Source: an uncultured Eubacteriales bacterium
GTDB lineage: Bacteria > Bacillota > Clostridia > Lachnospirales > Lachnospiraceae
Assembly (NCBI GenBank): GCA_900542465.1
Contig: UQNS01000001.1
Location: forward strand, 124,001 to 188,000
Length of the DNA: 64,000 nt
Direction of reading: 5' to 3'
This document shows positions 45,184 through 53,973 of this stretch, piece by piece; position 1 is the stretch's first letter, and each line of letters starts with the position of its first letter. The notes under the pieces are model-generated. The model was given only the letters and a program-made list of their open reading frames with translations, was not told where the DNA came from and ran no database searches. The position numbers and the translations under genes are program-made.

Positions 45184-46560
45184 TTAATATTCTTCGTGTT
45201 CGATTTTGTGCCTGCCGCGGCCATACTGTCTTTCCATTTCGTCGATAGAAGTAGAAACAGTGTGCTTGATAGGTCTCCACTTAACTCTTGTAAATAAAGC
45301 AAAGAATGATAAAGGAATATATGTAAACATAAAAATAGGGTAGGTAAACATATATCCTATTTTTTTGCTGTTAGGTGCCAGTATCCTGTCCCATTCTGTC
45401 ACGACCGTAAAGAAGGCCTGAGCAAGGTTGACGAGATAATAGCTTAATGCACCCTGTAATACTGCCTTTACGCCAAATGGAAGCATTGCCATAGCTGCAT
45501 TAAAGTCAGAAAGATTCAATGCTATCGCAAATATTGAGAGTGCGAGGGTCGCGATATTAAAGAATACAGATGGTGCAAGGAACATAAACATATCATAGCG
45601 TGAAAGAGTCATCGATCTATCCTTGAACATGTTCTTCAGGAGAGCACCGCCATATTTGAAGATGACCTGGTAGAAGCCCTTGGTCCAACGCATTCTCTGA
45701 TTCCATGACTGAATGAGCGTTACCGGCTGTTCATCATAGAATACAGCATTCTTAGCGTATGCGATACGTTCGCCTCTTGAGATATAATCGGCAGAAAGCT
45801 GTATATCCTCTGTAAGCAGCTGATATGGCCAGCCATTATTTTCTTCTATTATCTCATGACTCACCAGGTAACCGGTTCCGGAAACTGTACAGCTTCCTTT
45901 AACGATCGTACGCGGATGGTTAAGATACTTAGCCTCACGCATAAAGGCTATGCCGTATCCGGCTGTGATCCAGTTAGTATCAAAGTTCTTGGAATTTCTG
46001 TAGCCTGTAACGATACGCTTATGTTTTGTTGATTTTTCAAAAACGGTATTCATTTCGTTGATATAGTTCTTGTCAAGAATGTTATCAGCATCGAAAACGA
46101 AATAACCGTCATAAACATCCCAACTGCCCTTATCTTCACGGATATGCTTAAAAAGGTAGTCCATTGCATATCCTTTTCCAACAAGATTAGTATTGAAACG
46201 CTCATAAACTACTGCTCCGGCTTCTCTGGCGACACGGGCAGTCGAATCGGTACAGTTATCAGCTACAACGTAGACATCTATAAGGTCACCGGGATAGTTC
46301 TGAGACCTTATACTCTGAACAAGGTGGCTAATAACAAGCTCCTCATTTCTTGCTGCGATCACAAAGGCAAACCTTCTGTCCTGATGCAGGCTGTAGTCAA
46401 CAGCCTCAGCAAATGGGAGCCCTTTTTTCTTTGCCTGTAAAACTAAATATCTGCTTCGCCCCTCGTCTAAAAGGGAGAGAAGGAAGTAGAAGATCTGGAA
46501 AGCATAAGCTATCGATACGAATACAGTAAGAACGGTACTTATATTATTAACTATTGCCAT
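45184..46560 (-). CDS. Processive family-2 glycosyltransferase, membrane-bound
   Basis: This is a polysaccharide synthase-like GT2 protein of the cellulose/hyaluronan/poly-GlcNAc synthase superfamily, which polymerises sugar and may export it. After an N-terminal membrane helix (10-32), the catalytic domain has RFAFVIAARNEELVISHLVQSI, VYVVADNCTDSTARVAREAGAVV, the FVFDADNILD acidic pair, SGTGYLVSHEIIEENNGWPYQLLTEDIQLS (TED) and SWNQRMRWTKGFYQ, the QxxRW signature of processive enzymes. About four further membrane helices (320-440) follow. The length of 458 residues fits. It stands alone on the minus strand. The polymer made is unknown. Confidence 0.9.
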   Translation of the reverse strand: MAIVNNISTVLTVFVSIAYAFQIFYFLLSLLDEGRSRYLVLQAKKKGLPFAEAVDYSLHQDRRFAFVIAARNEELVISHLVQSIRSQNYPGDLIDVYVVADNCTDSTARVAREAGAVVYERFNTNLVGKGYAMDYLFKHIREDKGSWDVYDGYFVFDADNILDKNYINEMNTVFEKSTKHKRIVTGYRNSKNFDTNWITAGYGIAFMREAKYLNHPRTIVKGSCTVSGTGYLVSHEIIEENNGWPYQLLTEDIQLSADYISRGERIAYAKNAVFYDEQPVTLIQSWNQRMRWTKGFYQVIFKYGGALLKNMFKDRSMTLSRYDMFMFLAPSVFFNIATLALSIFAIALNLSDFNAAMAMLPFGVKAVLQGALSYYLVNLAQAFFTVVTEWDRILAPNSKKIGYMFTYPIFMFTYIPLSFFALFTRVKWRPIKHTVSTSIDEMERQYGRGRHKIEHEEY

Positions 46561-46946
46561 TTTTTAACCTCACAAATATACTTCGGCTTATAATTCTTAC
46601 CCGATTATATCATCTTGTTAACATAAGTCAATAAAAAAATTTACAATTTGTCCATATTTAATAATGTTGTTGTATGATAAAAGGTGTAAACAGAAAATTG
46701 AGATATAAGCCTTATTCAGTGTTTATACTTATGAAAAGCTATATAAATCTATAGAAATATTTATGAACAAATTGTAAATATATATAATTATATATATAAT
46801 ATAAAAACCATAAAATTTTAAATGTAAAAACTAAAAATATAATATTATCCTATCCCTCATGGGGGGTAGTGAACAGCTATTTATAGGTGTAAAAAGAGTG
46901 ACAGATATGATAAATATGTATCAAAAAATGAATAAGGGGGAGTGAT
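46561..46946. other. AT-rich divergent intergenic region with inverted repeat
   Basis: These 386 bases separate the minus-strand glycosyltransferase from the plus-strand ABC importer. They are extremely AT-rich, with a TATATA-type tract near 46778-46805. They hold an 18-base inverted repeat pair (46639-46656 and 46762-46779) and a small hairpin CTATCCC/GGGGTAG with CAT-rich loop around 46850-46869. I could not fix the promoters of either gene with confidence. No ORF here is credible. Confidence 0.7.
46639..46779. repeat. Inverted 18-base repeat pair, ATTTACAATTTGTYCATA
   Basis: ATTTACAATTTGTCCATA (46639-46656, plus strand) recurs as ATTTACAATTTGTTCATA on the minus strand (46779-46762), with 17 of 18 positions identical. 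The arms are 105 bases apart and point toward each other. Each contains a TTGTxC that could be a -35 box, with AT-rich -10-like sequence about 18-19 bases on. It could equally be a pair of regulator sites. Confidence 0.75.
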
Positions 46947-47945
46947 GTGAATAATGTAACTCAAAAGTCTCTAACTTATAGGATAGTAAAAAGAGTCTTA
47001 TTGTTAATCCTTGCTATGTTTATTTTATCAATAGTAGTATTTATACTTGCAAGGCTTACACCAGGGGATCCTTTACAATCTTACTATGGAGACCAATTAG
47101 ATTTTATGAAAGAGTCTGAAATAAGCGCTGCCAGACAAAAGCTTGGATTGGATTCAAACATGGTTGTTCAATATTTTAGATGGTTAGGAGGAGTCTTTCA
47201 TGGTAATTTTGGATTATCTCTTAAATATAGACAACCAGTAATTAATGTAATTAAGCCACTTGTAGGAAATACTATTTTACTTGGCTTAATTTCGTATGCT
47301 TGTACATTTGTAATTGCTATTATACTGGCTTGCATATGTGCAATTAATGAAGATGGAATTGTGGACAAGCTAATTTCAAAAATAGTAACAACTATTTACT
47401 ATATTCCATCATTTTGGCTTGGAGTTATTCTTGTTTTGATTTTTGCAGTTAATCTTAAATGGATGCCATCAAGTGGAGCCTATGACTTCGGTATGGCAGG
47501 AAGCATTTCCAATAGAATAAGACACCTTATACTTCCTGTGACAGTTATGGTCGTTAGCCATGTCGGATACTACACATACATGATTAGAAACAAGCTTCTT
47601 GATGAAACAAGAAAAGATTATGTATTGCTGGCCAAGTCTAAAGGATGTACGAGGGTAGAGATTATTAGAAAACATTGCTTAAGAAATGTACTTCCTACAA
47701 TTATAAGTCTAATGGCAATTTCAATTCCTCATATTACAGGTGGAACGGTTGTTGTTGAATCAATTTTTCATTATCCGGGAATTGGAAATCTTGCAATCGA
47801 AAGCACTAAGTTTCATGACTATAACCTGCTTATGTTAACGGTTATTATAACAGGATTTGTAGTTTTTCTTGGAGGTTTTATAGCACAGACCTTAAATGAA
47901 GAAATTGACACAAGAATAAAAGAGCAGGGGGTCATCAAATGGTAA
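46947..47945 (+). CDS. Opp/Dpp-type ABC importer permease, first subunit (DppB-like)
   Basis: This is one of two membrane subunits of a peptide- or nickel-type ABC importer. The N-terminus YRIVKRVLLLILAMFILSIVVFILARLTPGDP is the usual DppB/NikB first helix with the TPGDP motif. About six membrane helices follow, and the coupling loop reads NKLLDETRKDYVLLAKSKGCTRVEIIRKHCLRN, carrying the EAA motif. It ends VFLGGFIAQTLNEEIDTRIK. The start is GTG at 46947 after GGGGGAG; no in-frame ATG is near. Codons are notably AT-rich (TTA, ATT, CCA) compared with the core genes around it. It overlaps the next permease by seven bases. Confidence 0.93.
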   Translation: MNNVTQKSLTYRIVKRVLLLILAMFILSIVVFILARLTPGDPLQSYYGDQLDFMKESEISAARQKLGLDSNMVVQYFRWLGGVFHGNFGLSLKYRQPVINVIKPLVGNTILLGLISYACTFVIAIILACICAINEDGIVDKLISKIVTTIYYIPSFWLGVILVLIFAVNLKWMPSSGAYDFGMAGSISNRIRHLILPVTVMVVSHVGYYTYMIRNKLLDETRKDYVLLAKSKGCTRVEIIRKHCLRNVLPTIISLMAISIPHITGGTVVVESIFHYPGIGNLAIESTKFHDYNLLMLTVIITGFVVFLGGFIAQTLNEEIDTRIKEQGVIKW

Positions 47946-48850
47946 ATGTTACTAATGAAAATGATCTCTTTAGAATTGTTGGGCCAGGATATAAAGATCA
48001 TATTCCAAACCTTATTAAACCTACTTTAAAGGTCAGACTGAAAGGCTTTCCACTTGTATCTGTTATTGTTCTGGGGCTTATGGTTTCTGCGTGTATATTT
48101 GCGCCGTTCTTAGCAAACCATGATCCTAGAGGGTTTTATATTCAGGACGTAAGTGTAAAACCGGGTCCAGAGTATAAATTTGGTACGGATTCATTAGGAA
48201 GAGATATTTACTCTATTTTATTTTATGGGGGTAGAGTTTCTCTGTTAATTGGAGCTATGGGTGCAGCAATAATTGCAATTATTGGAGTTATATACGGATC
48301 TTTAAGTGGAACTGCATCAAGTAAGATTGACGATTTTATGATGCGAACAACAGAGATGTTTGGTGCGATTCCATCTATTCTTCTTATTATGATTCTTACA
48401 GCGGTAGCTCCTGCGTCTAATGTTTTTTCTATGTCCTTAGTAATAGGAATTACAGGATGGTTTGGGCTGGCTAGGATTGTAAGAACAGAGGTTAGACAGA
48501 TTAGAAACACAGAATATGTTTTATATGCAAGGTATACAGGCGATAATTTTTTTGGCGTTTTGAGGAAGCATCTGATACCTAATTTTATTTCCTCAGTTAT
48601 GTTTGTTGTTGTATCTGGTGTAAGTATGGCAATTACAACAGAATCAACTCTTAGTTTTTTGGGACTTGGACTTCCAACAGATATACCTTCATGGGGAAGT
48701 ATGTTATCTCTAGCCAATAAGGCTTTAATCACAAATACATGGTGGGTTATTGTAATACCTGGGATTTTTCTAATTGTTACATTGGTATGCATTACCAATA
48801 TAGGAAACTATTTTAGGACTCAAAACAACAATAAAGCTAGGATTTTTTAA
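47939..48850 (+). CDS. Opp/Dpp-type ABC importer permease, second subunit (DppC-like)
   Basis: This is the second membrane subunit of the importer. It has the DppC/OppC N-terminal helix (VSVIVLGLMVSACIFAPFLANHDP), the periplasm-side YKFGTDSLGRDIYSILFYGGRVSLLIG, which is the family signature, and the EAA loop TEVRQIRNTEYVLYARYTGDNFFGVLRKHLIPN. STLSFLGLGLPTDIPSWGSMLS near the end is also diagnostic. About six membrane helices; 303 residues. The ATG at 47939 lies inside the end of the previous gene, so the two subunits are coupled. It uses the same AT-rich codons as its neighbours. Confidence 0.94.
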   Translation: MVNVTNENDLFRIVGPGYKDHIPNLIKPTLKVRLKGFPLVSVIVLGLMVSACIFAPFLANHDPRGFYIQDVSVKPGPEYKFGTDSLGRDIYSILFYGGRVSLLIGAMGAAIIAIIGVIYGSLSGTASSKIDDFMMRTTEMFGAIPSILLIMILTAVAPASNVFSMSLVIGITGWFGLARIVRTEVRQIRNTEYVLYARYTGDNFFGVLRKHLIPNFISSVMFVVVSGVSMAITTESTLSFLGLGLPTDIPSWGSMLSLANKALITNTWWVIVIPGIFLIVTLVCITNIGNYFRTQNNNKARIF

Positions 48851-48884
48851 AATGATTCAAATAAAAAAGTTTAGGAGAAAAATA

Positions 48885-50468
48885 ATGAAAAGAAGTAAAC
48901 TTACAGGTCTTGCTGTATCAGCGGCATCAGTGTTATTTGCAACAGGGCTTACAGCCTGTGGAGGAGCAGATGCTTCTAAGGGAGATGCAACAAAAGCTCA
49001 GTCTAATAATGTGCTTGTATATGCAGGTGAAGCAGAGAAGATGATTAACCCCTTATTAAATACTCATGGGGAACTTGAGACAATCGTATTTTCAGGTCTT
49101 ACTAAGTACGACGGTTCAGGTAAACCTATCGAGGATCTTGCTGAAAAGTATCAATACAATGATGCAAATGAAACATATACATTTACACTTAGAAAAGGTG
49201 TTAAATGGCATGATGGTAAAGATTTTAATGCTGATGATGTTGTTTATACATATAAACAGCTTACAGAAAATAAAGATATTTCCGCCTCAGTAAAATCAAA
49301 CTATGAAGATATTAAAGAAATTAAAAAAATTGATGATTTCACAGTTGAATTCAAACTGGATCACTATGATGCAGCAATGTTAGATTATTTCTCAATTGGT
49401 ATTTTGCCTAAGCACATTTGTGAAGGACAAGATATTAATACTATGGACTTTAATCAGCATCCAGTAGGAACAGGAAAGTATAAATTTGAAAGCTGGGATA
49501 CGGCCGGTGGAATGATTACCTTGAATAAAAATGAAAACTATTATGGTAATGTTCCTAAAATATCAAAGGTTGTTTATAAAACAGTATCTGTAGAAAGCAC
49601 AAAGGCAACTATGCTTCAATCAGGAGAGGCTGACTTTGCGTGGTTGAACTCAAAGTATGCAAAACAGTTTGAAGGAAATGATGCATTTAAACAGTGGGAA
49701 TTTACAACCGCTGATTATAGAGGCGCTGCAATGGATATGAAAACAGATTTTTGGAAACAGAATGCTGATTCTATTGGAGTTCTTAATTATGCTCTTGATA
49801 AAGAACAGATTGTAAAAAATGTATTACTTGGTCAGGGAGCTCCAGCATATAGCCCGATTCAGAGAAATCCACTTGGGACAAACAAAGATGCAGATATCTA
49901 CCCTTATGATTTAAATAAATTTGCAAAAGAAATGGAAAATCTTGGCTGGAAAAAGGGCGCGGATGGAATTTATGAAAGAAATGGACAGAAGTTTTCATTC
50001 ACAGTTCAGACTCGTGACTTTGAGGAAGAACGTGTTGATATTGCCAATGTAATGTCTGATATGTTAAAGAAGGCTGGTGTTGAAATGAAAGTTGTTCTTG
50101 TTAATAAGTTCGACTGGAAAGCAGGATACAATGGTTTCCTTGCTGGTTATGCAACACAGTTTGATCCGGATATGATATATGCACAGTATGTAACCAATGC
50201 TTCAAGTAATAATATGTCTTATTCAAACCCTGAAATAGATAAACTTCTTGAAGAGGGTCGTCATGAGAAAGATCCGGTTAAGAGAAAAGCTATTTATGGA
50301 GAATTTGAAAAAGAATATGCAAAGAAGCCAGGGGTATTACTTGTAGCTTATCTTCAGGGTAATTATGTTGGAACAAGTAAACTTAAAGGACCTGATACAC
50401 AGAGAGTTCTTGGACATCATGCAGTAGGTGTTTTATGGAATATTGAAGAGTGGACAATTGAAAAGTAA
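48885..50468 (+). CDS. Solute-binding lipoprotein of the Opp/Dpp ABC importer
   Basis: This SBP_bac_5-type lipoprotein captures the solute outside the cell. The ATG at 48885 follows TAGGAG and gives a lipoprotein signal peptide, MKRSKLTGLAVSAAS on to LTAC, with Cys25 as the lipid-modified residue. The mature protein shows EDLAEKYQYNDANETYTFTLRKGVKWHDGKDFNADDVVYTYKQL, the cluster 5 hallmark, then GTGKYKFESWDTAGGMITLNKNENYYG and ALDKEQIVKNVLLGQGAPAYSPI. The length is 527 residues. It could bind peptides, nickel complexes or other small solutes; the sequence alone does not decide. It is placed between the permease and ATPase genes of one operon. Confidence 0.93.
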   Translation: MKRSKLTGLAVSAASVLFATGLTACGGADASKGDATKAQSNNVLVYAGEAEKMINPLLNTHGELETIVFSGLTKYDGSGKPIEDLAEKYQYNDANETYTFTLRKGVKWHDGKDFNADDVVYTYKQLTENKDISASVKSNYEDIKEIKKIDDFTVEFKLDHYDAAMLDYFSIGILPKHICEGQDINTMDFNQHPVGTGKYKFESWDTAGGMITLNKNENYYGNVPKISKVVYKTVSVESTKATMLQSGEADFAWLNSKYAKQFEGNDAFKQWEFTTADYRGAAMDMKTDFWKQNADSIGVLNYALDKEQIVKNVLLGQGAPAYSPIQRNPLGTNKDADIYPYDLNKFAKEMENLGWKKGADGIYERNGQKFSFTVQTRDFEEERVDIANVMSDMLKKAGVEMKVVLVNKFDWKAGYNGFLAGYATQFDPDMIYAQYVTNASSNNMSYSNPEIDKLLEEGRHEKDPVKRKAIYGEFEKEYAKKPGVLLVAYLQGNYVGTSKLKGPDTQRVLGHHAVGVLWNIEEWTIEK

Positions 50469-50527
50469 TAGAGATAAAATCTTAGATTTTCAAGCGTATT
50501 AAATTTAGGATATAGTTGGAGGTAAAT

Positions 50528-51574
50528 GTGGCAGAAAACATTTTGGAATTAAAAAATCTTTCAGTAAGCATCAATACTCCAAGGGGTGAAGTTCAAGCTG
50601 TAAGGAATGTAGATTTAGCAGTAAAGCCTGGAGAAATAGTCTGCATAGTTGGTGAATCGGGATGTGGAAAAACTGTTATGTGTAGTTCTGTTATGAAACT
50701 TATGCCACGTTGTGCAAGTATAAAAACAGGGACTATTTTTCTTAATGGCAGGGACATTACGAATCTAAAGGAAAGAGAAATTAGAAAAATAAGAGGCGAT
50801 GATATGACTATGGTTTTTCAGGATCCTCTTACTTCTCTGAATCCAACAATTCCAGTTGGGAAACAAATATCTGAAACAATTCTTAAACATGAAAAAGTTT
50901 CTAAGGATGAGGCAATGAATCGTTCTATAGAAATGCTTGAAATGGTTGGAATTAACAATGCGAAAGAAATGGCCGGTCTAGCACCACATTATTTTTCGGG
51001 TGGAATGAGGCAAAGATGTGTACTTGCTGTAGCTCTTGCGGCTAAACCTAAGCTTTTATTTGCGGATGAAATCACAACAGCTCTAGATGTAACAGTAGCG
51101 TCTAAGGTTTTAGATCTTTTAGTTGAGTTAAGAGACAAGCTTGATTTATCAATTGTTTTTATATCTCACGATTTGGGGGCAGTTGCAAGAATTGCAGACA
51201 AAGTTGCAGTGATGTATGCAGGAAAGATTGTAGAAATGGGGAGTGCCGAGGAAGTTTTTTATGACCCAAGACATCCTTATACATGGGGGCTTTTGTCTTG
51301 TCTACCCGCTCTGGCAATTAAAAGGAATGAAATTAACTTTATTCCCGGAATGCCACCATCTTTAATTGATCCACCAAAAGGAGATGCATTTGCGGTAAGA
51401 AACAAATATGCCATGGCTATAGATTATGAAGAAATGCCACCATTATTTAAGGTTAGTGAAACTCATTGGGCGGCTACATGGCTCTTGGACAAAAGAGCCC
51501 CTAAAGTAGAACGACCTATTTTATATCGCGCACAAGAAGAGTCTGAAAATGTCGAAGCATTAGAGGTATTATGA
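50528..51574 (+). CDS. Opp/Dpp-type ABC importer ATPase (DppD/OppD-like)
   Basis: This is the first of two cytosolic ATPases driving the importer. It has Walker A VGESGCGKTVMCSSVM, the Q-loop FQDPLTSLNPTIPVG, signature FSGGMRQRCVLAVAL, Walker B LLFADEITTALDVTVASKVLDLL and the switch histidine in FISHDLGAVARIADKVAVMYAGKIVE. The C-terminal oligopeptide-transport extension (HPYTWGLLSCLPAL) is present, but the usual cluster of four cysteines there is absent. The start is GTG at 50528, five bases after GGAGG; an in-frame TTG at 50516 would overlap that site. It overlaps the next ATPase by four bases (ATGA). Confidence 0.93.
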   Translation: MAENILELKNLSVSINTPRGEVQAVRNVDLAVKPGEIVCIVGESGCGKTVMCSSVMKLMPRCASIKTGTIFLNGRDITNLKEREIRKIRGDDMTMVFQDPLTSLNPTIPVGKQISETILKHEKVSKDEAMNRSIEMLEMVGINNAKEMAGLAPHYFSGGMRQRCVLAVALAAKPKLLFADEITTALDVTVASKVLDLLVELRDKLDLSIVFISHDLGAVARIADKVAVMYAGKIVEMGSAEEVFYDPRHPYTWGLLSCLPALAIKRNEINFIPGMPPSLIDPPKGDAFAVRNKYAMAIDYEEMPPLFKVSETHWAATWLLDKRAPKVERPILYRAQEESENVEALEVL

Positions 51575-52473
51575 TTGATCACAATAAATCAAGTGTATAT
51601 ATAATTGAAGCAAAAAATATAGAGGAACATTTTCATATTACTAAAGATTTTACAGTTAATGCTGTAAATGGAATATCCTTTGGAATAAAAAGAGGAGAAA
51701 TTTTTGGACTAGTAGGTGAGTCCGGTTGTGGAAAATCTACAGTTGCTAAATTGCTTTCTGGAATATATAAACCAAGTGGTGGAGAAGTGTATTTTGATGG
51801 TATAAAAGTTTCCGGTAAAGATGGCGATAAAAATCAAATTAAGAGAATGAAGCATGACTGTCAGATGATTTTTCAAGATTCTGCAGCAGCTCTTAATCCA
51901 AGAATGACAGTAAAAAGGATAATATTAGAACCTCTGAAAATCCAAAAGAAAAATTTTACAAGTGAAGAAGGTTTTAGTCTTGTAAGAGAAGCATTGCATC
52001 AAGTTGGCTTATCTGAAGAGTATATGGAAAAAATACCATCTGAAATGTCAGGCGGACAAAGACAAAGAGTTGCAATTGCCAGAAGCTTAATGCTTAATCC
52101 TAATTTAATTATTGCAGACGAACCTATTGCTGCTTTGGATATATCAATACAGGCACAAATAGTGACTTTATTTAAAGAGTTACAAAAGAAGAAGAACTTT
52201 GCTTTCCTTTTTATAGCTCATGATATAGCAGTAGTCAGATTCATTAGTGATAGAACCGGGGTAATGCTTGGAGGGAAACTTGTGGAAGTAGGAAAAACAG
52301 AAGATATATTTGCCAATCCTGCCCATCCATATACCAAGGCATTGCTTTCAGCAATTCACGTGCCAGATCCTCTGTTTGAAAGAAATAAAAAAGTTTTAAC
52401 TTATGATAGAAGCACCTCATTAGGAGATAAGTATTTAGATTTAGGAGATGAACATTTAGTTTTGGATTTTTGA
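51571..52473 (+). CDS. Opp/Dpp-type ABC importer ATPase (DppF/OppF-like)
   Basis: This is the second ATPase of the importer. It opens with AKNIEEHFHITKDFTVNAVNGISFGIKRGEIFGLVGESGCGKSTVAKLL (Walker A in GESGCGKST). It has the Q-loop MIFQDSAAALNPRMTV, signature MSGGQRQRVAIARSL, Walker B LIIADEPIAALDIS and switch FIAHDIAVVRFISDRTGVMLGGKLVEVG. The family's tail HPYTKALLSAIHVPDPLFER is present. At 300 residues it is slightly short of the usual 320. It ends the operon just ahead of a strong hairpin. Confidence 0.93.
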   Translation: MIDHNKSSVYIIEAKNIEEHFHITKDFTVNAVNGISFGIKRGEIFGLVGESGCGKSTVAKLLSGIYKPSGGEVYFDGIKVSGKDGDKNQIKRMKHDCQMIFQDSAAALNPRMTVKRIILEPLKIQKKNFTSEEGFSLVREALHQVGLSEEYMEKIPSEMSGGQRQRVAIARSLMLNPNLIIADEPIAALDISIQAQIVTLFKELQKKKNFAFLFIAHDIAVVRFISDRTGVMLGGKLVEVGKTEDIFANPAHPYTKALLSAIHVPDPLFERNKKVLTYDRSTSLGDKYLDLGDEHLVLDF

Positions 52474-52476
52474 AAT

Positions 52477-52535
52477 AGAAAATGGATGCTTACCTGTATT
52501 TTACAGAGAGCATCCATTTTCTGTTTTCTATGAAA
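52477..52535 (+). terminator. Terminator of the ABC importer operon
   Basis: AGAAAATGGATGCT (52477-52490) pairs perfectly with AGCATCCATTTTCT (52509-52522), followed by a moderately T-rich stretch. The 18-base loop can itself pair CTGTA with TACAG. The rest of 52536-52663 holds only a -10 box (TATAAT, 52624-52629) for the next gene. Confidence 0.85.
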
Positions 52536-52663
52536 TTTTAAAATATATGAGAATCTTTGTTGTTATATGGTTGTATGGTTGAAGAGAATAAAGGGAAGTG
52601 TGAATAAGAAATAATTATTATGTTATAATCCATAGAAGATTTGTTCGATTGGGTGGTGAAAGA

Positions 52664-53971
52664 ATGCATAAGGAAGTATCGAAGCTAATTTTATACGGGG
52701 CAGACAGAAGAGAAAGCATACTTTTCTCTGTTGCGGGAATATATGAAAAATTTGAAGCCGGAGCTTTTGAGGAGTTCGATATGGTGAAAGCCTGTTACAG
52801 GGAGATACATAATCTTCTGGTCCTTGCGACAGACTACGCATTTGACAAAAATCTATGGCAGAATTATCTTACATTTTTTCTGGTCACAGATGAAAATCCT
52901 TTTAGTATTACATGTGAGAAGCAGGGTGCGGGAGATGGAAGTGTAAATAAATTCGCACTAAATGATTTCTCAGTATTCAGAAAGCTTTTCCATTATGACT
53001 TTACAGATATAGAAGAAAGTCTCGGCATTTCATGCTTTACAGAAATATGTAACTATAAAGCCATTGAAAAACAGGAACTTATGTATAATAAAAACGTAAG
53101 TGAAAAAACAAGAACTCTTAGTGAAAAGCTGGCGATGGCCGGATCGGACGGGGAGTTTTTTAATATAATAACGGAGTTTTATAAGAATTTTGGCGTTGGG
53201 ATGTTCGGGCTCAATAAAGCTTTTCGTATACAGTATAAAAATAACTTTGACTTCATTCCGGTCAATAATATGGAAGAAGTATATTTATCAGACCTGATAG
53301 GATATGAGAGGCAGAAAGAGCAGCTGGTGGAAAATACTCTGGCGTTTGTTCAGGGAAGAAAGGCCAATAACGTTTTGCTTTACGGAGACAGCGGCACCGG
53401 AAAATCGACAAGTATAAAGGCGATAGTTAATGAGTATTACGATCAGGGGCTCAGAATGATCGAAATCTATAAGCATCAGTTTAAGGATCTTTCAAATGTG
53501 ATCGCTGCGATAAAGAACCGTAATTATCGCTTTATAATATATATGGATGATCTTTCCTTTGAAGAATTTGAGATAGAATATAAATTCTTAAAGGCGGTCA
53601 TTGAAGGCGGTGTTGAGACCAAGCCTGAAAATATCCTTATTTACGCGACTTCAAACAGGCGGCACCTTATTAAGGAGACCTGGAACGATAAGAATGACAT
53701 GGAACACAGCAACGGACTTCACAGATCTGATACTGTGGAGGAGAAGCTTTCACTGTTTAACAGGTTCGGACTGGCGATAAATTATGGAAAGCCAAGTCCG
53801 GAAGAATTCTATGACATAGTCTTAGGCCTGGCAGAAAAGAATAATATCAGGATACCTGAGGATAAGATCAGAGCAGAGGCTAACAAGTGGGAACTGAAGC
53901 ATGGTGGCGTATCAGGCAGAACAGCCCAGCAATTTATTAACTATTTACTTTCTATGGACAGTGAGGAATAA
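52664..53971 (+). CDS. DUF815-like AAA+ ATPase
   Basis: This is an ATPase that I believe belongs to the DUF815 family; no firm function is known. The N-terminal 210 residues are helical and without a recognised domain. The ATPase core (about 215-390) has DLIGYERQKEQLVENTLAFVQGRKANNVLLYGDSGTGKST (Walker A), FIIYMDDLSFEEFEIEYKFLKAVIEGG (Walker B, with Asp-Asp in place of Asp-Glu), ILIYATSNRRHLIKETW (sensor 1) and RFGLAINYGKPSPEEFYDIV. The ATG at 52664 follows GGTGG; upstream in-frame starts lack a site. It lies two bases ahead of ruvA, so both are probably on one transcript. Confidence 0.85.
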   Translation: MHKEVSKLILYGADRRESILFSVAGIYEKFEAGAFEEFDMVKACYREIHNLLVLATDYAFDKNLWQNYLTFFLVTDENPFSITCEKQGAGDGSVNKFALNDFSVFRKLFHYDFTDIEESLGISCFTEICNYKAIEKQELMYNKNVSEKTRTLSEKLAMAGSDGEFFNIITEFYKNFGVGMFGLNKAFRIQYKNNFDFIPVNNMEEVYLSDLIGYERQKEQLVENTLAFVQGRKANNVLLYGDSGTGKSTSIKAIVNEYYDQGLRMIEIYKHQFKDLSNVIAAIKNRNYRFIIYMDDLSFEEFEIEYKFLKAVIEGGVETKPENILIYATSNRRHLIKETWNDKNDMEHSNGLHRSDTVEEKLSLFNRFGLAINYGKPSPEEFYDIVLGLAEKNNIRIPEDKIRAEANKWELKHGGVSGRTAQQFINYLLSMDSEE

Positions 53972-53973
53972 AA

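Noticed and set aside
46778..46850. AT-rich tract as a replication origin or attachment site
   Set aside because: No DnaA-box cluster, iterons, integrase gene or flanking direct repeat was seen; plain divergent promoter DNA is enough.
48223..48798. 191-codon minus-strand open frame inside the second permease gene
   Set aside because: It lies wholly opposite a clear DppC-like gene, has no ribosome site, and its residues show no family features; it is an antisense shadow.
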